Assembly (NCBI GenBank): GCA_965219175.1
Contig: CBDCNI010000001.1
Location: 806,001 to 870,000, forward strand
Source of the DNA: JBBPZK01 sp965219175
GTDB lineage: Bacteria; Actinomycetota; Rubrobacteria; Rubrobacterales; Rubrobacteraceae
Reading direction: 5' to 3'
Length of the DNA: 64,000 bases
How positions within the stretch are numbered: position 1 is the first letter of the stretch; each line of letters begins with the position of its first letter. Of this stretch, positions 15,937 through 24,866 are shown piece after piece. The notes beneath the pieces were generated by a model that was given only the letters and a program-made list of their open reading frames with translations, had not been told where the DNA came from and did not search any database. The translations under genes were made by a program, and so were the position numbers.

Positions 15937-16878
15937 CTACGAGACTTGCGAGAGCCCGACTTCGGGGAGGAGCCTCGCCACATCGTCGGGCCGCACGACG
16001 CCCGAGGTTGGGGTGAGGACGTTCGCAGCGGCGCAAGCAGTGCCGTATGCCGCAGCCTCTGGGACAGAGGAACCTTCGAGGAGCGAGTGGAGGAGCCCCG
16101 CCGCCAGCGAGTCGCCGGAGCCGATGGGGTTCACGGCTTCCAACTCCGGTGGAACGACGCGCCACACTCCACCGGACGAGTCGCCGAGCATCGAGCCGCC
16201 CGCGCCCATCGAGACCAGCGCCCATCTCGCACCCCTTTCCAGGAGAGCCCCGACTGCGGCCCGGACATCTTTCTCCTCGTCGCCGGATGGGGAGAGTCCG
16301 AGGGTCGTGGCCGCTTCTTCCAGGTTCGGTTTTACGAGGAAGGGGTCGGCGGCGAGTGCCTGCCGGAGCGGTTCTCCCTGCGTGTCTACCAGGGCTGGAA
16401 TGCCTGCTTCGTTCGCGGATCTCGTGAGACGGGCGTAAAGGTCTTCGGGGACGCCGGGAGGGAGGGAACCTATGAGGCACAGCGCTTCCGCTTCCGGGAG
16501 GCGCCGACGGACTATGTCTTCCAGCTCTGCGGCGTCTTCCGCTAAAACGGGTTGAGCTTCTTCTACGAGTTCGGTGATCCGGCCATCGTCCGGGATGAGG
16601 GTGGAGCAGGTGCGTGTCGGGGAGTTTTTAGGCCAGACGGCTTCGTGACGCACACCCTCCGTATCCAGCTCTCCGGCTACGAAGCGGCCCGAGTCTCCTC
16701 CCAGTAAGGTCGCAAGTAGCACCTGGCTCCCGAGGGTGGCGGCGACCCGCGCGGCGTTCGTTACCTTGCCGGAGGCCGTGACCTTTACTTCGTAGGCCCG
16801 GTTGACCTCGCCCGGAACGAGTCGCTCGAAAAAGAGCGTGCGCTGCATGGCGGGGGTCGCACCGGCGCAGAGGATCAT
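15937..16878 (-). CDS. PfkB-family hexose/1-phosphofructokinase-type kinase
   Basis: 313-residue ribokinase-superfamily kinase of the 1-phosphofructokinase/tagatose-6-phosphate kinase type. N-terminal substrate motif GKVTNAARVAATLGS (normally GKGxNxA; here GKVTN), C-terminal anion-hole and catalytic base NPIGSGDSLAAGLL. It would phosphorylate a sugar phosphate to a bisphosphate. It lies just downstream of the GpsA-like dehydrogenase and FGGY kinase, but a TAGGAT box six bases before its ATG gives it its own promoter. Confidence 0.82.
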   Translation of the reverse strand: MILCAGATPAMQRTLFFERLVPGEVNRAYEVKVTASGKVTNAARVAATLGSQVLLATLLGGDSGRFVAGELDTEGVRHEAVWPKNSPTRTCSTLIPDDGRITELVEEAQPVLAEDAAELEDIVRRRLPEAEALCLIGSLPPGVPEDLYARLTRSANEAGIPALVDTQGEPLRQALAADPFLVKPNLEEAATTLGLSPSGDEEKDVRAAVGALLERGARWALVSMGAGGSMLGDSSGGVWRVVPPELEAVNPIGSGDSLAAGLLHSLLEGSSVPEAAAYGTACAAANVLTPTSGVVRPDDVARLLPEVGLSQVS

Positions 16879-16884
16879 GCGCCT

Positions 16885-16890
16885 ATCCTA
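16885..16890 (-). promoter_or_regulatory. -10 box TAGGAT before pfkB-like gene
   Basis: Six-base spacing to the ATG and no Shine-Dalgarno: leaderless-type promoter separating pfkB-like expression from the upstream operon. Confidence 0.45.
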
Positions 16891-16959
16891 CCATCGGCCA
16901 TATTCGTTTACGGGAACGAACAAGACGAGCAAGTGGAGCCGCTCCGTCCCGTACCTGGA

Positions 16960-18021
16960 TCAGCTCGTGCCACCGAAGAAGGTCTCCCAAGGCATGTCCA
17001 GCGGCTCGTCCAGGGCTACCACAGCGTACAGGTGGCGCATCAGGGGGAAGGCTTCTTCCGACACGACCCCACGTTCCGCCAGCTTCGGCAGGGCACCGCC
17101 GATCACCCTGATGGCCGCAACGCCTTCGAGGGTTACGCCTTTCATCTTATCGTTCTGGACCTCTGAGAATGGCACGCCCGCCCCGGCGAACCGTCCCGCC
17201 TTCACGTTGCGGCCGCCCATGCTGGTGACGAACATGTCCCCAACTCCGGGCAAACCGTAGGGCGTTTCCTGGTTCCCGCCGAGCAGCTCCATCCACTGCC
17301 CCAGCTCGCGCGTCGCCTGCCCGAAGAGCGCCGCCCCGTAGTTGTAGTTGCGGTATTTGTCTTCGGAGAGACCCTCGCGGTCCAGTATGCCGTCCATGAA
17401 CCCAGCACCGAAGGCGTAGCAGTTCTTAATGGCCGCGCACACCTCGACACCTACGAAGTCGTGGCTCCGCCAGACGTGGTAGTAGTCGGTTCGGAAGAGC
17501 GCGGTCAGTTCTTCAAGGACACTTGCATCGAGGCTCGTGAAGACCACGCAGCTTTCTCTGCGCACGGCGACCTCACCGGCGATAGACGGGCCGGCTATGG
17601 CCGACCACGTCACCTGATCCCTTAATTCCTCCGGCACTTCCTCCGCCAGTACTTCCGGCAGAATTCTCAGGTCTCCGTCCTCGGAGGCTTCCATGCCCTT
17701 GGCGATTGAGATGACGTGCATCCCCGGTTTCAGTAGGGAGGCTAGTTGCTCGCCCGCCCAGCGCACCCCGAAGGAGTTGACCCCGCTCATCACCACGTCC
17801 GCGTCCGCGAAGGCCTCCTCCGCCTCTTCCAAATGGTAAGCCCGAACGGTTTCGGGGAGTTCGAGTTCGAGGCCGGGATGGACGCCGTTCTCCTTGATGC
17901 TGTCTATGATGTCGCTGTCGAGGTGGGTGCCGACCAACCGTACCTCGTGGCCGTTATCCGAAAGAGGGAAAGAGAGCGCCGTAGCCATTATCCCCGATCC
18001 CAAAACGCTTATCGTGGTCAT
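16960..18021 (-). CDS. Glycerol-3-phosphate dehydrogenase-like (GpsA family) enzyme
   Basis: 353 residues with the GpsA two-domain layout: Rossmann motif VLGSGIMATALSF at the N-terminus, the catalytic-Lys region VEVCAAIKNCYAFGAGFMDG, and GVGDMFVTSMGGRNVKAGRF replacing the usual GLGDL...RNR block. NAD(P)-dependent oxidation of a polyol phosphate is expected. Sitting between an FGGY kinase and a PfkB kinase in a sugar-import operon, it more likely serves catabolism of an imported polyol than lipid synthesis. It is also possible that it supplies glycerol-3-phosphate for lipids. True substrate unknown. Confidence 0.8.
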   Translation of the reverse strand: MTTISVLGSGIMATALSFPLSDNGHEVRLVGTHLDSDIIDSIKENGVHPGLELELPETVRAYHLEEAEEAFADADVVMSGVNSFGVRWAGEQLASLLKPGMHVISIAKGMEASEDGDLRILPEVLAEEVPEELRDQVTWSAIAGPSIAGEVAVRRESCVVFTSLDASVLEELTALFRTDYYHVWRSHDFVGVEVCAAIKNCYAFGAGFMDGILDREGLSEDKYRNYNYGAALFGQATRELGQWMELLGGNQETPYGLPGVGDMFVTSMGGRNVKAGRFAGAGVPFSEVQNDKMKGVTLEGVAAIRVIGGALPKLAERGVVSEEAFPLMRHLYAVVALDEPLDMPWETFFGGTS

Positions 18022-18054
18022 CGTTTCGCCTCCTGTGAGCCTGGTTGGATATTG

Positions 18055-19593
18055 TTAGTCATCTTGAAGTTTCAAGGCGTTCTCCATCGCCGGGAAGAGG
18101 GGAGCCAGCCGCGGGTAGAGTTCGCTATAGACGTCGGTGTAGATCCGATCGTACAGAGCGGTCCTCTTTTCGTCGGGCTCGAACGTATCGCCCGCGCCGG
18201 ACATCCCGGAAGCCGCCTCGCGGATGTCGTCGTAGAAACCGGCGGCCGCAGCCGCGAACATCGCAGCACCCAGGCACGTCGTCTCGACTTCCCGGCAGAC
18301 GGTCACGGGACGTTTGGTGATGTCCGCGACTACCTGGCAGAAAAGCGGGCTGCGCGAGCCGCCGCCCATCGCCAGGAAACGCTCGACTTTCTGTCCGGTC
18401 CCTTCCTCCAGGCCGCTGGTCCCGAGACGCTGCTCGAACGCCAGCCCTTCGAGGACCGCCCGGTAGACGTGCGCCTTCTTGTGACGACCCCGGAAGCCGA
18501 ACATAACGCCGCTCGCCTGCGAGTCCCAATAAGGGGTCGAGGCCGTGTTCCAGTAAGGGAGCAGCAGCAGACCTTCCGAGCCGGGAGGGACCTGGCGCGC
18601 CGCGGTTTCCATGATCTCCTCTTCCGTAAGGTCCAGGCCAAGCTCGTCGGCTTTGATCCCCCCGAAGTTCTCCACGAACCAACTTATGGTATAAGTCCCG
18701 CCCCGCAGCAGCGTCTCAAGCGTGTAAGTCCCAGGAACGGGACCGGCGAGCGTTCGGAACGCCCGTTCCCAGACGTAATCCTCGCTGTAAGTGCCGGAAA
18801 CAACCGCCGTCCCGAGGTTCAGATAGGCCAGGCCGGGCTCCGTAACGTTAGCGCCAAGCCCCGCCGCCTGTCCGTCGCCCGCGCCCGCCACCACCGGAAG
18901 CCCTGCCGGGAGGCCGGTCTCCTTCGCCACCTCTTTCGTCAGCTTGCCGACGACGGCGCCCGGAGGACAAAGCTCCGGTAGCTGCTCCCGGCTTATACCG
19001 ACTCCGTCCAGGACTTCGTCGGACCAGTCGAAGCTCTTCATGTCCAGGAGGCCCATCGGGTCGGCGCAGGCCCAACTCGTGAGCCACTCTCCAGTCAGAT
19101 GGTGGACCAGGAAAGCGTGCACGTCGGAGACCCTGGCCGTGCGCTCGAAAAGGTCCGGCTCGTTATCCCGCAGCCAGTGGAGCTTGTACAGCGCGGGCGT
19201 GGTGCTAGGCGGCTTGCCGGTGATCTCATGTATCCGCTCCGAACCGTATTTCTCCACTTCCTCGCCTGCCCGCGAGTCGAGCCACAGGATGGCGGCCCTG
19301 AGCGGTCGGTCGTCTTCGCCGAGACAGACGAAGCTCTCCCTCTGGTGCGTAAGGCCGATGGCCCGCACCCGGCTCGGGTCCACCTTGGAGGCAACTTCCC
19401 GCAGCGCGTCCCTGGTAGATCTCCACCAGTCTTCCGCGTTCTGCTCGTGCCAGCCGGGACGCGGCATCGCGAGCGGGAAAGTCGCCCGTCCTTCTGCCAC
19501 CGAGTTCCCCTCCAGGTCCCAGACGACCGCCTTCGTCGCGGTAGTGGATGAGTCAACGCCTATTACGTAGTCTGTCGAGGCCACCTCGTCCAC
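18055..19593 (-). CDS. FGGY-family carbohydrate kinase (xylulokinase-like)
   Basis: 512 residues; actin-like ATPase fold in two halves. GVDSSTTATKAVVWD is the phosphate-1 loop, LNLGTAVVSGTYS the second phosphate loop, and LAMGGGSRSPLFCQVVADI the FGGY C-terminal signature. Overall it resembles xylulokinase and related polyol kinases. It would trap the sugar or polyol brought in by the ABC importer encoded directly upstream; 33 bases separate it from the GpsA-like gene. Confidence 0.87.
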   Translation of the reverse strand: MDEVASTDYVIGVDSSTTATKAVVWDLEGNSVAEGRATFPLAMPRPGWHEQNAEDWWRSTRDALREVASKVDPSRVRAIGLTHQRESFVCLGEDDRPLRAAILWLDSRAGEEVEKYGSERIHEITGKPPSTTPALYKLHWLRDNEPDLFERTARVSDVHAFLVHHLTGEWLTSWACADPMGLLDMKSFDWSDEVLDGVGISREQLPELCPPGAVVGKLTKEVAKETGLPAGLPVVAGAGDGQAAGLGANVTEPGLAYLNLGTAVVSGTYSEDYVWERAFRTLAGPVPGTYTLETLLRGGTYTISWFVENFGGIKADELGLDLTEEEIMETAARQVPPGSEGLLLLPYWNTASTPYWDSQASGVMFGFRGRHKKAHVYRAVLEGLAFEQRLGTSGLEEGTGQKVERFLAMGGGSRSPLFCQVVADITKRPVTVCREVETTCLGAAMFAAAAAGFYDDIREAASGMSGAGDTFEPDEKRTALYDRIYTDVYSELYPRLAPLFPAMENALKLQDD

Positions 19594-19671
19594 GCTCCTC
19601 TCTCGCGTAACACTCTGTCCTACAGCAGCTTACAGTGTACGCACGCCTCCGGCACGCCCCGGAAAAGAAGA

Positions 19672-20517
19672 CTACTTGACCGCCCCGGAGGTAAGTCCCC
19701 GGACCAGTTGCTTCTGGGTCAGCCAGCCGACGATTACAGGCACGATTATCGCCAGAGAGGTGAACGCCGATAGCTGCGCCCAGAATTGTCCGCGCGAAGT
19801 CTGTTGCGCCGCCACGGCCACCGAGAGCGGCTGCCAATCGACGGACGTGAACGAGACGCTAAAAAGGAACTCGTTCCAGGCGAAGATCACGCAGAGCATG
19901 GCTGTCGAGGCGATCCCGGCTCGGGTCAGCGGTATGACTATCCGCAGCAGCATCTGCGAGAGGCTAACCCCGTCTACCTGCGCCGCCTCCAGAATACCCC
20001 TCGGGATATCCTTCATGAACTGGTACATCATCCAGACCACTATCGGCGTGTTCATGCCGACGAAGACGATTATCAGCACCCAGACCGTATCGAGCAGTTG
20101 CAGCGTCCTGAAGATTATGAACAAGGGTACGAGAACCGCGACCTGCGGCAGCGCCTTCGTGGTAATAAACCAGAACACGATGCCCTCGTTTCGCCGGCTC
20201 GCGTAGAAGCTGAGAGCGAACGCCGCCGGTACACCGAGCAGCAAACTAATAACCGTCGAGGCTCCCACTATTATCACGGAGTTGAAGAACGGCGACCAGA
20301 AACTCTGTAGCGCCGACGTGTACTGCTCCAGGGTCGGTGAGAAAAGTATCTGCGGCGGCAGCGCGTATGCCGCCGCGTTAGTCTTGAAGCTGGTGACGAT
20401 CAGCCAGAAGATAGGCCCGAAGATCACCACGACCGCCACCCAGAGCAGGATGTTCTGCAGGTAGTGTCCCCAGCGGATAGGCTTCTTCTGCTTCGTCGAA
20501 GACGATGCGCTGCTCAT
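19672..20517 (-). CDS. ABC sugar transporter permease (MalG type)
   Basis: 281 residues, six helices. The cytoplasmic EAA loop EAAQVDGVSLSQMLLRIVIPL contacts the ATPase. MalG/CUT1-type permease importing carbohydrate. One base after the partner permease gene. No ATP-binding subunit gene is in the locus, so a shared MsiK-like ATPase elsewhere is likely. Confidence 0.9.
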   Translation of the reverse strand: MSSASSSTKQKKPIRWGHYLQNILLWVAVVVIFGPIFWLIVTSFKTNAAAYALPPQILFSPTLEQYTSALQSFWSPFFNSVIIVGASTVISLLLGVPAAFALSFYASRRNEGIVFWFITTKALPQVAVLVPLFIIFRTLQLLDTVWVLIIVFVGMNTPIVVWMMYQFMKDIPRGILEAAQVDGVSLSQMLLRIVIPLTRAGIASTAMLCVIFAWNEFLFSVSFTSVDWQPLSVAVAAQQTSRGQFWAQLSAFTSLAIIVPVIVGWLTQKQLVRGLTSGAVK

Positions 20518-20518
20518 T

Positions 20519-21442
20519 CTAGGTCTCCTTTACTACGGCGTTGGCGGTTCTAAGCAGGGCGGTGAGGACCAGGAGCGTAATGACGAGCGTCGCAACCCCT
20601 ATAGCGGAAGCTATGCCGACCTGCGTCCCGACGAGCCCTTCCTGGTACGTCAGGTACTGCAAGTTCATCGAACTCGTCCCCGGCCCGCCGGCGGTGCCGA
20701 CGTAGATCTCACCGAAGACCTGGAACATGAAGATCGTCGCCAGCAGTACGACCATCCGGTAGTACGGATACAGGTACGGCAACTCGATGTAGCGGAAGAT
20801 CATGAACCTGCTGCAACCGTCCAGTGTCGCCGCCTCGCGTTCTTCCTCCGGGATGGCCTGGAGCCCGGCCAGCAACACCAGCATAAACAGCGGCTCCCAC
20901 TCCCACGCGACCATCGTCGCGATCATGATGAGAGGTTGATTTGCCATCGGATTGAAACCAGTGATCCCGATGACCCCCGCGAACCAAGTGAGGATGCCGA
21001 AGTTGGGGCTGAAGAGCTCGTTCTTCCAGATAAGCCCCGTAACCACCGGCATGATAAAGAACGGCGTTACCAGCAGGGTTTGTATCAGTCCCTTGCCGAA
21101 AAAGTTCCTGTTCAAGAGCAGCGCCAGAACGAGCCCGACAATGCCGCACAATACGAGTGCTATCGCCGAGATACCCAGCGTCTGTACCAGGATACCGCCG
21201 AAACCCGACGAGAAGACCTGATCGACGTAGTTGCCGATCCCGTTGAAAGTCCTGCCGAGGTCGGGACGGGTCAGGTTCCAGGACAGCAAACTCAGGTAAA
21301 TGGTGTAGAGAAACGGTATCTGGGTGATGATTATTACCATGAACAGCCCCGGATACAGCAGGGTGCGCCGCTGCCTCTTTGGCGAGGCAGCGGACCTACT
21401 GCGAGACTTGGCTGGTCTTTCTACTGACTGGTTGGTAGCCAC
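20519..21442 (-). CDS. ABC sugar transporter permease (MalF type)
   Basis: 307 residues, a basic N-terminus then six helices; EAA-like loop EEEREAATLDGCSRFMIFRY. MalF/UgpA-type CUT1 permease forming a heterodimer with the next gene product. N-terminal RSRSAASPKRQRRTLL is a typical cytoplasmic leader. 58 bases downstream of the binding-protein gene. Confidence 0.9.
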   Translation of the reverse strand: MATNQSVERPAKSRSRSAASPKRQRRTLLYPGLFMVIIITQIPFLYTIYLSLLSWNLTRPDLGRTFNGIGNYVDQVFSSGFGGILVQTLGISAIALVLCGIVGLVLALLLNRNFFGKGLIQTLLVTPFFIMPVVTGLIWKNELFSPNFGILTWFAGVIGITGFNPMANQPLIMIATMVAWEWEPLFMLVLLAGLQAIPEEEREAATLDGCSRFMIFRYIELPYLYPYYRMVVLLATIFMFQVFGEIYVGTAGGPGTSSMNLQYLTYQEGLVGTQVGIASAIGVATLVITLLVLTALLRTANAVVKET

Positions 21443-21500
21443 TTGTTTACCTCACGCTCTTTGGCCCGCAAAAACGGTTCCGTTTCTCCCTCACGCCGCC

Positions 21501-22940
21501 TCAGCCCTTCAGGTACTTGCCTTGTTTGGCGACGTCGAGCGCCTGCTTCTGGGCCTGCTTCTGCATATCCTCCGGCTTTGTCTTGCCGGTGATAACGCTG
21601 GACAGAATGCGGCCCACCGAGTCGCCGAGCTGCTGCCATTCGGGGATCACGATGTACTGGATGCCCGTATAAGGTACCGGCTGTTTAGTGGGCTTGTTTG
21701 GATTGGCGGTCTCGATGGAGTTGAGTTCTATGTCCGTCCAGGGCTTCTTGCCGTAGGGCGTTTCTTTGTACGTGGAGCGGCGGGTACCCGGAGGGACTCG
21801 TCCGTAGCCCAGTTTCTTACCCACCAGATTCATGTAGTCTTTGTTGGTGGACCACTTGATGAACTCGAAGGCGGCGTCCTTGTTCTTGCTGGCGGTCTCT
21901 ATACCGAGCGACCATGCGTACAGCCAGTGCGCCCCGTTCTTTACTTCGGCGGTAGGCCCGTAGGCGAAGCCGACCTTGTCGGCGACCTTCGAGCTACTCT
22001 TGTCCGTCACCAGGCCGCCGGCCACCGTCGCGTCGTACCACATCGCGGCTTTACCGGATGAGAAGAGAGTCAAGCACTCGGGGAAGTTGTCCGAGGTGAT
22101 ACCGGACTGCGCGTAGTTGCGCGCCAGGTTCGAGTACGAGTCGATCGCCGCTTTGACCTCGGGAGTGTCGAGCTGCGGCTCCCAGTTCTCGTTGTACCAG
22201 CGCCCGCCGTAGGTGTTGATGAACGTGTCGAAGGGAGCCATATTCGCGCCCCAGCCCGGCAGGCCGCGCAAGGTTATGCCGTTGACGCCGTTGTTGGGGT
22301 CGTGAAGTTTCTTGGCGAAACCAGTCACTTCGTCCCAGGTAGGACGCTCGGGCATCTGAATGCCGGCCTTCTCGAAGAGGTCTTTGCGGTAGAACAGCGA
22401 AGAACTCTCGCCGTAGAAAGGTATGGAATAGAGTTGGTCCTTGTAAGAGAGAGACGTCCTCCAGGTTTGCAAGATGTCGTTGAGGTCGTAGGAATTCTGC
22501 TCTTTCTTGCTCAACTTGTCGAAGAACGGGTTTAGCGGCTCAAGCCACTGGCTCTTCGCCCAGATCGGCGTTTCGTAGCTGCTGATCATCACAACGTCGA
22601 AGTTGCCGGCGTTCAGGGAAACGTCCTGGGTCACCTTCTGGCGCAGGTCGTTCTCCGGCAGGAACTGGAACTTGACGTTGATACCGGTCTTCTTCTTGAA
22701 GTCACTGACCAGGTTCTTCATGTCTTCCATCTGAGGGTTGTTGACCGCTGCCACGGTCAAACTAGTCCCGGACAGATCCTTCTTGCCGCCGGAAGAGTTG
22801 TTGCCGCCGCAAGCCGAGAGCAGCGGAGCAGCCGTCGAACCAACGGCGACCATGCCTCCGAGCTTCAACAGCTGACCGCGCGTAAGCTTCCTGGCTCCCA
22901 ATCCGCCCCCAGTGGCCGATCTCACATCTTTACTAGACAT
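21501..22940 (-). CDS. ABC sugar-binding lipoprotein
   Basis: 479 residues. An extracytoplasmic solute-binding protein of the CUT1 (family 1) class. A Tat-like or Sec lipoprotein leader ends at LLSACGG (lipobox Cys). The mature part has the typical family-1 fold segments, e.g. TSLTVAAVNNPQMEDMKNLV, FDVVMISSYETPIWAKSQWL. Start at the ATG at 22940 with a strong aaggagg; the upstream in-frame GTG/ATG at 23039 would extend into the regulatory region. Ligand unknown, probably a sugar alcohol given the downstream enzymes. Confidence 0.9.
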   Translation of the reverse strand: MSSKDVRSATGGGLGARKLTRGQLLKLGGMVAVGSTAAPLLSACGGNNSSGGKKDLSGTSLTVAAVNNPQMEDMKNLVSDFKKKTGINVKFQFLPENDLRQKVTQDVSLNAGNFDVVMISSYETPIWAKSQWLEPLNPFFDKLSKKEQNSYDLNDILQTWRTSLSYKDQLYSIPFYGESSSLFYRKDLFEKAGIQMPERPTWDEVTGFAKKLHDPNNGVNGITLRGLPGWGANMAPFDTFINTYGGRWYNENWEPQLDTPEVKAAIDSYSNLARNYAQSGITSDNFPECLTLFSSGKAAMWYDATVAGGLVTDKSSSKVADKVGFAYGPTAEVKNGAHWLYAWSLGIETASKNKDAAFEFIKWSTNKDYMNLVGKKLGYGRVPPGTRRSTYKETPYGKKPWTDIELNSIETANPNKPTKQPVPYTGIQYIVIPEWQQLGDSVGRILSSVITGKTKPEDMQKQAQKQALDVAKQGKYLKG

Positions 22941-23010
22941 TACCGTCCTCCTTTCCTTGGACGCCGTCAAGCCTACCAGCTTCACGGTATTTCTGTCAAG
23001 TGAGAAGTTT

Positions 23011-23026
23011 TTGCACAAATGTGCAA
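23011..23026. promoter_or_regulatory. Candidate SorC operator between importer and regulator genes
   Basis: Perfect inverted repeat TTGCACA-AA-TGTGCAA in the 259-base divergent region between the binding-protein gene (start 22940) and the SorC-family gene (start 23200). SorC-family operators are often short palindromes close to the target promoter, making this the best candidate site. Confidence 0.5.
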
Positions 23027-23199
23027 GAGGGCTCCACATATTCTTTTCTGTATGAAGTAGAATCTATTCTGTCATCATGGTTGTAGACATGGTGCTAGAG
23101 TGACGCCCGGATCGTATAGAGGTTCGGAGTGGACGTACTTGAGGCTGGATAGCGTGGACACGTTCTCTGGTTTCGGGACATAGTTGCAGGCTGGAGGTT

Positions 23200-24231
23200 A
23201 TGGAGTTGGAGCAGCGTCGGCGGTTTGATCTATCGGAAGACGGGCTACTGGTGCTGGCTGAAGCTGCGCAACTCTACTACGTCGAGGATTTTACGCAGGA
23301 GCAGATCGCGCGGCGGGTGGGAACGTCGAGGTCCAACGTATCGCGGATGTTGAAGGAGGCGCGGGAGCAGGGGCTGGTCGAGATCCAGGTCCACTCTCCG
23401 CTTACGACGGTCTCCGGCTTGCAGGAGGAGCTTGTCTCCCGGTTGGGTTTGCGCGAGTGTCTCGTGCTCGCAGCCCCGCGTCGGGATGAGCGGGTCTCCG
23501 GGTCTACCGACAACTCCGGCAAGGTGGCGGCGCTTGCCGCGCGTTACTTGCAAGAGAGAGTCTCCAAAGGCGACACCGTGGGTCTCGGATGGGGCAGGAG
23601 TACCTATCGCGTCGTTCACAGCCGGTTTCTGCGGGACAAGGAAGACGTGGAAGTCGCCCAGATGATGGGCAGTATAGGCGGCTCTATCCCGGACCTCGAC
23701 GGTGTATCCATGACCGCGCGCCTGGCGGACGTGCTGGGGGCGAGCGCTCACTACCTGCACGCGCCAATGCTCGTTATGGACGCGGCCGTTCGGAACGGTC
23801 TGCTGCGCGACCCACACATACGCAAGACCCTGGAGGTCGCCCGGCGGGCGGACATAATGGTGGCTGGAGTCGGTGCGATCAGCCGGGATTTCGGGCAATA
23901 CCGCACCGGATACCTGAACGACGCCGACCTCGAATACATCCGGGGGCATGGTGTGGTGGGAGAGGTCTGCGGCTCCTACTTCTCACTCGATGGAGAGTTG
24001 CACTGGCTCGAAATGAACGACCGCATGATAGCGCTGGAAGCCGGTAGCATAAAGCAAATTCCTCTGCGGGTCGGCGTAAGCTGGAGTTCGGAAAAAGCAC
24101 TGGCGAATATCGGCGCGGCCCGCTCGGGGTTGCTGAACACCCTGATCACGGACGAAGAAGCCGCCAGACAGATGTTGTCCTTATTAAAGAGCGAAGACGC
24201 TGCGGCGACCCGTACAGACGCCGGAGCGTAA
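23200..24231 (+). CDS. SorC-family transcriptional regulator
   Basis: 343 residues. N-terminal helix-turn-helix (FTQEQIARRVGTSRSNVSRMLKEAREQGLVEI) and a C-terminal sugar-phosphate-binding SorC domain (VGLGWGRSTYRVV, then VGAISRDFGQYRTGYL and VGVSWSSEKALANIGA). Family members sense phosphorylated sugars, which fits an FGGY kinase product as inducer. Divergent from the transport operon; good Shine-Dalgarno (ctggagg). Confidence 0.9.
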   Translation: MELEQRRRFDLSEDGLLVLAEAAQLYYVEDFTQEQIARRVGTSRSNVSRMLKEAREQGLVEIQVHSPLTTVSGLQEELVSRLGLRECLVLAAPRRDERVSGSTDNSGKVAALAARYLQERVSKGDTVGLGWGRSTYRVVHSRFLRDKEDVEVAQMMGSIGGSIPDLDGVSMTARLADVLGASAHYLHAPMLVMDAAVRNGLLRDPHIRKTLEVARRADIMVAGVGAISRDFGQYRTGYLNDADLEYIRGHGVVGEVCGSYFSLDGELHWLEMNDRMIALEAGSIKQIPLRVGVSWSSEKALANIGAARSGLLNTLITDEEAARQMLSLLKSEDAAATRTDAGA

Positions 24232-24246
24232 CCTCGTACTAATCTT

Positions 24247-24464
24247 TTACGGTCCTACCCCGGTGAGGAGGTGGCCCAGCACGCCGATGACGCCAGCGGT
24301 TCCGACCACGATGAGCATCATCGCCACCGCCCGGTCCTTAGCCAGAGAGACGACCCCCAGCAGCACGACGCCCGAAGAGGAAATTATAGCTCCCACTTCC
24401 CACACCCGGAGAGCAGCGCCACGACGAGCCCGGTCGGGATGATCAGGGCCGCCGTCCAGCGCAT
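24247..24464 (-). pseudogene. Small membrane protein gene, frameshifted
   Basis: From the ATG at 24464 the frame reads MRWTAALIIPTGLVVALLSG and stops at once near 24387. A second hydrophobic stretch (IISSSGVVLLGVVSLAKDRA, ending HLLTGVGP) follows in another frame to 24247. Restoring one base near 24385 joins them into a protein of about 72 residues with two or three helices. A 14-bp near-perfect duplication (24454-24481) also lies at its start. Probably a decaying last gene of the DUF202 operon; a one-base sequence error is the alternative. Confidence 0.4.
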
Positions 24465-24477
24465 CACGTCCAGCGCA

Positions 24478-24855
24478 TCAGGCTCGCGCGATGACGGCGT
24501 AACCGATAAAGGCTATGCCCAGGAAGACCAGTCCGAAAGCTACCAGCAGGTATACCGGGGCGGAGGACGTGAACTCGCCCCGTGCGATGGCGGACCTGTA
24601 CCGGACGAACCTGACGGCCGCCGCCAACTCTACCAGGGCGCCGAACAATACCAGGCTCAACCCGAAGAGCGAGAAATCGGCCGGGCTGGAGGCCGAGTTT
24701 CCCCGGAGCAAGCCGAGTGGACCGGCGACGACGTGCAGGAGTATGCCGGCGCCGATCATGTGAACTCCGGTCCTCACCCACGAGAGCAAGGTGCGCTCGT
24801 TGGCGAGTTGCTCCCGCCACAGGGTCTCTTCTTCCGGTATCTGGTGTCGGTCCAC
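24478..24855 (-). CDS. DUF202 membrane protein (second copy)
   Basis: 125 residues: LANERTLLSWVRTGVHMIGAG is the DUF202/YidH signature, followed by two further helices (FSLFGLSLVLFGALVELAAA; PVYLLVAFGLVFLGIAFIGY). GTG start at 24855, ten bases after the stop of the preceding DUF202 gene. Function unknown. Tandem with a paralog, both behind a sulfite-oxidase gene. Confidence 0.75.
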   Translation of the reverse strand: MDRHQIPEEETLWREQLANERTLLSWVRTGVHMIGAGILLHVVAGPLGLLRGNSASSPADFSLFGLSLVLFGALVELAAAVRFVRYRSAIARGEFTSSAPVYLLVAFGLVFLGIAFIGYAVIARA

Positions 24856-24866
24856 GCGCTTCTCTT

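Noticed and set aside
17746..18981. 411-residue open frame on the + strand
   Set aside because: Antisense to the GpsA-like and FGGY genes; Arg/Pro-rich with no recognisable motif, typical of a shadow frame in GC-rich DNA.
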